Part shown: in pieces, positions 56,324 through 64,000 of the stretch
Layout of the letters: every line of letters starts with the position of its first letter
Position numbering within the stretch: position 1 is the first letter of the stretch
NCBI RefSeq assembly: GCF_963855985.1
Contig: NC_087096.1
Span: 3,658,001 to 3,722,000 of the forward strand
Reading direction: 5' to 3'
DNA: 64,000 bases
DNA from: Ostrinia nubilalis
Lineage: Eukaryota; Arthropoda; Insecta; Lepidoptera; Crambidae
Notes under the pieces: model-generated
Databases searched by the model: none
What the model saw: only the letters and a program-made list of their open reading frames with translations
Told to the model about the DNA's origin: nothing
Made by a program: the position numbers and the translations under genes

Positions 56324-56448
56324 ATGGAAAACCTCAAGACAAATAGTGATTTGTACGCATTATTAAAAACCACTATGAAAGATCGCGCTAGTTCTTTGGC
56401 TAGGATATTAGAGCTGTTTTCGCATACACTATCTTCAGATAAACAGAG
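56324..56448 (+). pseudogene. First exon of a RAG1/Transib-like gene
   Basis: ATG and MENLKTNSDLYALLKTTMKD then RASSLARILELFSHTLSS, donor AG|GTGAGT, phase 2. It splices in frame to 57156-57579, giving a 182-residue product before the first disruption. It is probably the N-terminal exon of the decayed transposase gene that follows; a separate small gene is the alternative. Confidence 0.5.
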
Positions 56449-56502
56449 GTGAGTACTAACGTAGTTAATCTTCTATATATTACCTATCTATATGTATCCC
56501 AA

Positions 56503-56731
56503 CTAATATTATAAATGCGAAAGTAACTCTGTCTGTCTGTCTGTCTGTTACGCTTTCCCGCTTAAACCTCGCAACCGATTTTGATGAAATTTGGCATAGA
56601 GATAGTTTGAGTCCCGGGAAAGAACATAGGATAGTTTTTATCCCGGTTTTTGAAACAGGGACGCTCGCGATAAAGTTTTTCTGTGACAGACAAAATTCCA
56701 CGCGGGCGAAGCCGCGGGCGGAAAGCTAGTA
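56503..56731 (+). mobile_element. Lepidopteran-type interspersed repeat, copy 2
   Basis: It has the same sequence as 35109-35332, in the opposite sense. It opens ATTATAAATGCGAAAGTAAC with a CTGT microsatellite, and closes CGCGGGCGAAGCCGCGGGCG and GAAAGCTAGT. A further diverged relative follows at about 56750-56985. Both lie in the intron of the RAG1/Transib-like gene. Confidence 0.78.
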
Positions 56732-56749
56732 AATATATAAAAGGAGAAA

Positions 56750-56985
56750 CTGACTGACTGACAGACCAACGCACAGCCTAAACGGCTAAACATATGCACT
56801 TGAAATTTGGAAGGGACGTAGCTTAGGTACCGTAGAGGTGCACTAAGAAAGGAATTCCCGAAATTCCCACGGGAACAGGAGTTAGCGGGAAAAAACATTT
56901 GTATGAAAAAATCTAAACCGCGTAAGATAGATGAAGGGGGTAAAACGGGATCCACGCGTACGAAGTCGCGGGCGGCCGCTAGTAC
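56750..56985 (+). mobile_element. Diverged relative of the same repeat
   Basis: ACTGACTGACAGACCAACGC at the start, TTGAAATTTGG in the middle and CGAAGTCGCGGGCGGCCGCT with AGTA at the end follow the pattern of the preceding repeat, but the body is different. Confidence 0.55.
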
Positions 56986-58279
56986 TTTATGCACATAAAG
57001 AAATACTATAAAACAGACATAGTAAAAAATCACATCATCACAAAAGATTGTCGTTAAATTTACTACATCCATACATTTCGAATGTAGGTATCTACATTTT
57101 TTTTAAATTTATGATTGTGTTAGGTAGGTACTGAGTTACACATTTTATTTTTCAGACAACTAAGGAAAAAAATAAATAATTTCATTGACACTGTTCGTCG
57201 CAAGAAGAGGCAGTGTCATTATAATGAAAACCAGTTTTTAGTTACAAACGTAAATTGGCTTAGTCAATCTGTTGATTGGAGTCAGTTTTGTAGTCCGCCA
57301 AATCCATCTAGTTTACCTTCTTCTTCAAGTACTACTCCACAGAAACATTTTTTAGAACTAAGTGATCGCCAGAAGAGACGTAGAACTGATTATTTAAAGA
57401 AATCTCCCCAAGAGCATATCGATTACTCCCCAAGAGCATCAAAAAATCTTATAGATTCCAATGCAAAGTTTATTTTTGATTTCATTCAAAACCATCCTGA
57501 GTATAATGAGGCAATCAAAAGTTTTTGTGAAAGTCTATTATCAAATGAAACTAAATGCTCTTCGTCTGTACGAAAATAATGATCTTACAACAATTGACAT
57601 TAGATCAACGGATAGCTCCCGACTTATTACCTAGGTATTATCAAATATAGTTAGCAAAACAGGATTGTTATCCGCCCTCTGAATCAAAAATTCTATCAGA
57701 GGTTCAGGTAAAAATTAGATTACAAGATATTCTAGACCTGACTGTTTCAAGAATATTGAAAATGACTAGTATTAACACGGAGGAGTCTCATAAATACACA
57801 TTAATACTAAAATGGGGGTGTGATGGTGCTTCTTCTTAGGCTACTTATAAACACAGCTTCTCTGACCCTGGTTTTGATGACTCATCGGTGTTCATGTGCA
57901 GTTTTGCAAAAACATTATTTTAGATAATAAAACATTACTTCACCGTGTCTATTTTCCGACACTACACCTTTTAAAACTGTTTGTCCAATTTCGAATTATC
58001 GCAACACTGAAGTTTATTAATAGGTACTTTGGAGATGGTACGAAATACAAACACCACTAAGTAGATTAACGTTTACCAATCGTAAATACAATAAATGCTT
58101 CTTAAAATGAAGTTTTTATTTATTTTACTTTGCTTAAACAACCCTGACGCTTGAGCTGTGAGGTAGATCAATTCTGATCACAAAAAAAATGCACCAGGTT
58201 CGTTGGAAATTTTGCATTATTATTATTACCCTAAAAAGGTCGGCATCTAATCCTGATCCAAGGAGTGCAATTTTTGTTG

Positions 58280-58412
58280 CTAAAGCCTGGTCTGTGAGCA
58301 CGTAGAATTTTGTCCAGCAGCAATAATAATTACGCGCGAGCGTTAAGGATGGGTAGCTTGGGGTCATTCCGGTCATTGGACAAAATTATACGTGCTCACA
58401 GACCAGACTATA
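58280..58412. mobile_element. MITE family B, copy 6
   Basis: TAAAGCCTGGTCTGTGAGCA with the inverse at the right, and a short internal deletion. It interrupts the RAG1/Transib-like pseudogene between the SSVFM and FVPIKLY segments. Confidence 0.85.
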
Positions 58413-58833
58413 CTATTATGTATTCTGTGGTTTTGTACCAATCAAATTGTATGATGTTGATACTGAATCTGTAATTTCGCAAAATCCAGCAACATCTTCA
58501 TCGGCATATTGTACCTAATTCCTTTTAAATTCGAAAAAGAAAATGAAAGGTTAACAAAGGAGTGTTATAATGACATAAGGGAACAAATAACTAGTTTGTT
58601 TTAAAATTAATAATAATAATACTGTTGATTATAAATTACATTTCACTATGGTTGATACGAAAATATGTAATGATTTGACTGATAATAAATCCGCCGTGAA
58701 ATGTTTTATTTGTGGAGCTAACCCACTTTCCATAAATAAGCTAGATTTAATTAATACAAAACCACCAGATGAAGAACACTTTGGGTATTGGGCATCATCA
58801 CTCCATGCATGGATAAGAAGTTTTGAGTGTATA

Positions 58834-58927
58834 CTAAAGCCTGGTCCGTGATATTACGCGCGAGCGATAAGGATGGGTAGCTTGGGGTCATTGGACAAAA
58901 TTCTACGTGCTCACGGACCAGGCTTTA
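58834..58927. mobile_element. MITE family B, copy 7 (deleted)
   Basis: Starts TAAAGCCTGGTCCGTGATAT and keeps the full right arm ending CTCACGGACCAGGCTTTA; most of the left arm is gone. It interrupts the RAG1/Transib-like frame exactly after FECIL. Confidence 0.85.
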
Positions 58928-59145
58928 CACATAGCTTACAATCTCCCATTTAAATCCTGGTGATTGAGAGGGGACGAAAACAAAAAAAGTAAAGAAGAAA
59001 GAAAACAACAAAGACAATTTGGAGCCTGTTCGTTGATATCAAACAATCGAATACTAAGAAAACTTGGTTTTATTGGTTTATTTAATTCTTGAAAAAGTGA
59101 TTGATATCTTTGGTTTTGCAACAAACATTACTTATTCTTAACATT

Positions 59146-59325
59146 AAGAGTAGGCGCACACCGTTGATTTTTCGTCGGCCGATAGTTTAGTCGGGCAGTT
59201 GATCAGTATGGGCATGTATGGGAGTGCGCACACTACGCCGATTCGATTTGGCAGATTCTTCATACAATTTAAAATCGGGCACAACTATCGGCCAACTAAA
59301 AATCAACGGTGTGCGCCTACTCTAA
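59146..59325. mobile_element. MITE family C, copy 2
   Basis: The sequence is nearly that of 30650-30829, in the other orientation, with ends TTAAGAGTAGGCGCACACCG and the inverse. The two copies are highly similar, implying recent activity. Confidence 0.88.
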
Positions 59326-59344
59326 GGTGAGGTTCTATCAATAA

Positions 59345-59770
59345 TCTATGGATACTTCACCTGAAGTCGCCGCCCAAGCTGTGGCACTTATTCAGGCCGG
59401 ACACAGCCAAAGAAACGTGAGTGCTCAACTCTAAGTCGATCTGCGGTCCGAAATGTTTATCGGAGGTACCTAGAGACTGGCGGCTTTGTTCGTCGCCAAG
59501 GAAGGCCACGATCTCGGGTCAGAACTGAAAGGCAGGATCGATTCATCGTGACGACCAGCTTGAGAAATCGTCACCTTACCTCCATTGAGATACAAAACCA
59601 ACTTCGCGACTTCCACGGAGTATCTGTGAGCGCTCGAACTGTTCGGAGAAGGTCAAAAGAACGCGATATGGTACCACACAACCCAGCTAATGGGCCCAAA
59701 TTAACGCGAGCCCACCGAACAGCGCGCCTTCATTTCGCACGCAGTCATTTAAGACTCTCCTAGGTTTTCG
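59345..59770 (+). pseudogene. Tc1-like transposase N-terminal fragment
   Basis: Across frames it reads DTSPEVAAQAVALIQAGHSQ, a broken helix-turn-helix, SLRNRHLTSIEIQNQLRDFH, GVSVSARTVRRR and PANGPKLTRAHRTARLHFAR. These are the DNA-binding domain and linker of a Tc1-like transposase, different from the one in the 3.3 kb foldback. The catalytic domain is absent. Confidence 0.75.
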
Positions 59771-60837
59771 ACTTCGACGGAGTTGTGCTTAAGTGGTGGG
59801 GGCCCCCGAAAGGGGCGCCTTTTCGGTTTTCCGGTTATACCGCGTAAAGGACTTACCCTATCGAAAAGTAGTCTTCCTGACGGTTGAAGGGCATTTAATC
59901 CTGCATTAAATAAGACCAAATTCATATGTTTTGAACAAACCGTTCTCGTGCAAATGTTCGGCAAAGTAGAAAATATGTGTATAATTAATGACCCTCTCCA
60001 CGTCCAATAGCTCGTCACCCGTAGGTATGTAATAAATAACTAAAAAGTCCTAAAATTATTATTAATTTCCCATATTTCGGGTAATTTTCCCACGTAAATA
60101 ACTGAGAACACTGGTCTTTGACGTATTATTTTTTCGAGTGAATGACGTTTGATTTCAATTAATTTCAATATTTTAATGTCGGGAAATAAGTGATTGGATT
60201 ATTATTTTACCTGTGAAATGTGATTCCTTAATTTTTGTTTGTTCGAACAGAATGGTTTTTACACAATTTCATCACACAAGACATGTCATATTCGTGTTGT
60301 TTTTTCGCCGCCTAAATGTGTCAACTGTGTGAAGTTTGCACTCGAAGTGGTGCGTCAGGGTGTGAATGTGTGCGTGCCGGCCTGTACGTACAGGCAAGCT
60401 GGTGTATCCTAATGTCACAGTATTTTGTTGATGAGAATCCGTCCGACTTTTTTTATAGGTCCATGTGTAGAGATGTGCCGCTGAGAAAGTTCTCGTTCCC
60501 GGCAATATTCCCAGTGAGAATATTCTCGAGAACCGAGAACGCTCCCGGGAATATTCTCAGTGTTCTCGACAGAATACATTTAGTTTTAATTTAAATTTTG
60601 TTGTTTATATGTGATATTATTTGTAATGTTTCGATGTTTTATTAACTGGGCGTTAAAACTAGTCGTTATAAACAAGGCATAAAACGTGTGAGTGAGATAT
60701 TGCAGTCTTGCTCACTCTTTTCGTGGCGAACGCGTGCCGCGGCTTTAGGACTCGGCTACGGTATTTGAACATCAGTGTGCCTCTGAGTTTTAAGGCCCTT
60801 GCCACCCTGGCGGTTTGCAAGCGGATTCAAAGAGGAT

Positions 60838-61681
60838 TTAAAGCGGATTGAAAGTGGATTTAAAGCGGAGAGGCGACGCGACGGAGAACCGCGTGAAAAT
60901 ATCGTGAAGCTTCCCGAAGGCTGCCCAGCCGAGCTGGATTCGATGATTGACCTTTTTTTCGAAGTTGGACCTACCTAACTGGACTGTTTGCCCCAGGTAT
61001 ACATTATATTCAACAACTTCGAGTATAGAGTCTCCAACTTTTAGAGGAGTGGGTGCAACACGGTTTTTAGACATGATTTTCAAAACTTGTCCATGTTTAT
61101 TTTGAGACCCACTTGTTGAGAGACTCTATTGAGACCATCGAGCATTGTGCCTATATCTTCCACGATCTCAGCCATGACTACGATATCGTCTGCTGTCTGG
61201 GTTATGTACTCGCCGTTGATATGTATGCTGAATCCGCTCCAGCCCAGAAACTTGAAAACATCTTCCAGGGTGGTGGTGATGACGTCTCCCTGGCTCACCC
61301 CTCTCTGCAACTGGATAGGTTTCGGGTCCTGATCTTAAAACGGACTGTCACTGTGGCGTGTTTGTACAAGCCTTTCAACACTAATGTATCAATAGTCAAT
61401 TTGGCACAGTCGAAGAGACTGAAGCACTACCCATGTCTCAATCGAATCGAAAGCTTTCTCATAGTTCACAAACGAAAAGTGGCTGATTATACTCCTTGAT
61501 CTTCCGCATAATCTGCCGTAGCGTATTTATTATGGTATGTGGTACTAAAGCCTTTTCGAAAACCGGCTTGTTCGGGGGGCTGAAAGTCGTCGAGCCTGCT
61601 AGCGTGACAATTCGTAATGACTATCGGAAACAGCTTGTAGACATGGCTCAGAAGCGAAATGGGTCTATAATTCTTCAACAA
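60838..61681 (-). pseudogene. RTE-like reverse transcriptase remnant
   Basis: Reading right to left: LKNYRPISLLSHVYKLF, QPPEQAGFRKGFSTTYHNKY, a gap, QRGVSQGDVITTTLEDVFKF, TADDIVVMAEIVEDI (catalytic ADD), LKINMDKF, then KVGDSILEVVEYNVYLGQTV and NHRIQLGWAAFGKL. Several frameshifts and stops break it. It lies inside a hAT-type element. Confidence 0.8.
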
Positions 61682-62019
61682 GGTTTAGGGCCTTTAGTAC
61701 CGGCGTTCCGCCTGCTTTCAGAAGCTCAGACGTGATTACGGTGCCTTGTTGTTTTTCAGCTGTTTGAGAACCATTCTAATCTCGTACAGACTAATACGTA
61801 CGGGATATATTCGTTAAGTGTCGGATCAATCTAGCTAGCACGTATTTTCTATAAAAATGTGTCAAATGATCCGTCAGACAGGCTATCCACAACTTATCCA
61901 GAAGTGGCGAAACAGGCCCTTACTAAGCGATTGTGAAATATGCGCTTAATGTCAAATAAGAATAGTTTAAAAAACTAAAAACACGCTTTTAATTACTAAC
62001 AACACTAAAAAGTCAAAAA

Positions 62020-62250
62020 TCATCAGGACCTTGGACATCATCTAGTATTAAAGTGCTCGAAAAGACAAATCCAACGAACCCAAACTCGATGAGTTTCCGC
62101 CGTTTCTTTTAGGAGTTCCTATGGCTACCTCCTGACTCCATCATTAGGACCCTGGACATTATCTAGCACTTAAGGATCTCGAAAAGATATCCAATGAACC
62201 CAAACTCGATGTGATTCTGCCGTTTCGTTTAGGACTTCTTCTGGCCACCT
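62020..62250 (+). repeat. Two direct copies of the CTGGACAT-ATCTAGCA module
   Basis: Each copy has ATCA-GACC-TGGACAT, ATCTAG, a CTCGAAAAGA run, CAA-GAACCCAAACTCGATG and CCGCCGTTTC. The same module occurs at 4965-5015 and 5205-5270 in the left-hand foldback, where it is inverted and direct. Confidence 0.65.
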
Positions 62251-63479
62251 TCCAGTCCCATCAGACCAGCTGGTACCACAATATTGTATTGACATTTCTA
62301 ATCTACATATAATTGCCAAGTTTCATGATGATACAAGACTTAGAAGTGCGTGTAATTCAGATTCTAAGATTCCATTACATAGTTAGTTACATACACGACG
62401 ACCTAATAAGAGCGTGTTAAAAACGAAAAAATTGACAGTTACATTATTTAATTACGTGTAAAAAGAAATTTCTATCATCTTTCATATCATTAAAACGACA
62501 TTTCACGACGAAAAAAATAAAATATAATAAAGTTGCAGTTGCCAAGAATATTGCCGAGAAAGTTCCCGAGAATATTCTCGGGAACACTGAGAATATAGCC
62601 TTTCACTGCAAATAGAGTGTATTGTTTAATATACACTTATCTGTTGACTTAATTTAATACTATTTTACTTAAGAAAGTTTGTTTACTTCCATTTTATAAA
62701 CATGATTCTCAACCTTTCTCACTTAGGAGAACGCTCCCGGGAACGCTCCCGAGAATATTCTCAGCTGAGAGAGCGTTCTCGGGAACGGCACATCAATATC
62801 CATGTGTGTGGTGTGTAAATATTTCCTTTCTTGAAATAAAACGGACTCATTTATGTGTGAACAAAATATTCGTATAAGGGTAACCACACATCAGAAAATT
62901 AATAGATAACTAGAAAAAGTGTCCCTACACAACCTATACCACGATTAAAAAAATTCAAGATAAAGTAGTACTGTTAAACATTTCTATAGATAGAGGGTAA
63001 ATCCGCGAAACAGTAAAAAACTTATGTTCCGATCGATAAAAAAAAAACTGTTGTAGTTCTGGTAAATTAAACTTCTGAATAACGATTCATACAAGTTTCC
63101 ACATAAGGCGCCATGATCCATATTGATTAAATACTTCAAGTTATTTCGATAATCAAGAAAACACGCACTAAACGTCATTACCATCACAGTAAAAATACTG
63201 ACCTTTGCCGTTGTCTTTTAATTTTTTTTACTTTACCTATACACAGACCAGATTTTGATTATAAATTTAAAATGTACATATTTACCGTGACAAAATAACA
63301 AAATTATATTGAAATCGTATTAGCCAATAAAATGGAATCATGAATTGAAATATTGTCACGAGAAATCGTCATAGCCATCGCGGCAGCATCAAAGGTTCTT
63401 TAATGTGGCCGCGACGCGACTTATCCCCGCTTGTGTCCGCGCGTCCCACTCTTCAATTCGTTGCTCGTAACAGAACAGA

Positions 63480-63582
63480 ATGCACGTAAAATTTACGCAG
63501 CTCCGAGACTTTTTAAACTCCGAAAACGAGAGACACTCGCAGTTTGTCATCGGCTCGCGTCATTCCCATTTTGTGCGATTTG
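63480..63582 (+). CDS. Candidate first coding exon of a further gene
   Basis: ATG at 63480 opens MHVKFTQLRDFLNSENERHS and QFVIGSRHSHFVRF, then a consensus donor G|GTAAGT at 63583. It follows a GC-rich patch (63375-63470, CGCGGCAGC, GGCCGCGACGCGAC) that could be a promoter. The frame is too short to be significant alone, and I do not recognise the product. Confidence 0.35.
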
Positions 63583-63803
63583 GTAAGTTTTATATATCGA
63601 TATTTTTCTAATAATTAGCACTTTGTAGCATGTGATTACAATAAAAAAATGGCGATATTGAGGTGTCCCAATAGTGGTGACAATTATTTTTATATAATTT
63701 TAAAATCGTTTTCGTCATTACCATTAACATCATTACCATATCATTTAGGCTTATGGTGATGACACTTTGTATATGGTAATGATGACTATGAATGGTTTCC
63801 TAA

Positions 63804-63890
63804 AAGAACAATGGGACAAAACGTCCCCAGAACTGTAGCACTTTAATACCTACCTTATAATATGATAGTACATGATAATACTATAATTTT
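63804..63890. mobile_element. MITE family D, partial copy
   Basis: AGAACAATGGGACAAAACGT, CCCCAGAACTGTAGCACTTT and AATACCTACCTTATA match the complete copy at 50560-50716; the opposite end is missing or cut by later change. Confidence 0.75.
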
Positions 63891-64000
63891 ATTATAATAT
63901 GACAGCTCAAGTGTGACATGCATGTCTCAGAAAAAAGTTATATCTAAAATAAGAATCCATAAGCAACCCTGAAAAAATACATACAAAATCACTTTTGACC

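Larger units (their letters stand above)
57156..59100 (+). pseudogene. RAG1/Transib-like DDE transposase gene, decayed
   Basis: 57156-57579 is open: an N-terminal basic region RQLRKKINNFIDTVRRKKRQ, then LSDRQKRRRTDYLKK. The match continues through a frameshift (ALRLYENNDLTTIDI), stops, YPPSESKILSEVQVKIRLQD, LILKWGCDGASS with a stop where Gln is expected, FSDPGFDDSSVFM, FVPIKLYDV, QNPATSSSAYC, KICNDLTDNKSAVKCFICGA and SSLHAWIRSFECIL, resuming after a MITE as HIAYNLPFKSW. The order CDG, CxxCGA, LHAWIR-FE is what I recall of the RAG1-core/Transib-like family, whose CDG aspartate is the first catalytic residue. At least five stops or frameshifts and two MITE insertions show it is dead. Family assignment is from memory and not checked by alignment. 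Confidence 0.6.
60468..62798. mobile_element. Non-autonomous hAT-type element carrying reverse-transcriptase remnants
   Basis: The ends TAGAGATGTGCCG and, inverted, TATTGATGTGCCG are flanked by TCCATGTG at 60460-60467 and 62799-62806, an 8-bp duplication as in hAT insertions. Close to each end lie copies of the palindrome GAGAATATTCTC with CCGGGAA arms (about 60516, 60548, 62569, 62750). No hAT transposase is seen. The interior holds a decayed RTE-like reverse transcriptase on the - strand and two copies of a module also found in the foldback at 5 kb. Confidence 0.8.

Overview
The window looks like animal nuclear DNA, most probably from a moth or butterfly. It is AT-rich, its genes are broken into many short exons with GT-AG introns, and it is packed with short interspersed elements, LINE tails and MITEs of kinds familiar from Lepidoptera. 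No prokaryotic operons, CRISPR arrays, rRNA genes or functional tRNA genes were seen. Most open frames above 60 codons are chance or transposon-derived.

Layout: 1-21.6 kb has no gene I can support. It holds a ~5 kb nested transposon block (1053-6030) with a Tc1-like foldback, a TIR element at 9867-10735, and a 5'-truncated CR1/jockey-type LINE tail (17.1-17.7 kb). From 21589 to 45363 (+ strand) lies nearly all of the coding sequence of lethal(2) giant larvae, l(2)gl, the basolateral polarity tumour suppressor. I reconstructed 27 exons, counting four copies of one tandemly repeated exon, with consistent splice sites and phases; only the short first coding exon was not found. Its introns and 3' end carry about 20 transposon copies, including five of one TTAA-type hairpin MITE (family B). 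One MITE lies exactly at the stop codon.

From 49985 (+ strand) comes a second gene. Its four visible exons encode three successive zinc-binding modules (C-x2-C ... C-x2-C) of ZAD type, each interrupted by a phase-0 intron at an equivalent position. A hAT-type MITE has inserted exactly across the exon 3 splice donor and duplicated it. Downstream of exon 4 the sequence is taken over by transposons: a foldback element split by a 5'-truncated RTE-clade LINE with a long intact reading frame (52661-55512), a decayed RAG1/Transib-like transposase gene (56324-59100) broken by family B MITEs, a Tc1-like fragment (59.3-59.8 kb), and a 2.3 kb hAT-type element (60468-62798) that contains decayed reverse-transcriptase sequence. 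At 63480 a short open exon with a consensus donor may start a further gene.

Together the window shows one conserved polarity gene and one fast-evolving zinc-finger gene being reshaped by repeated DNA-transposon insertion, at a splice donor, at a stop codon, and alongside an amplified exon. All calls come from reading the sequence by eye; no alignment or database search was run.
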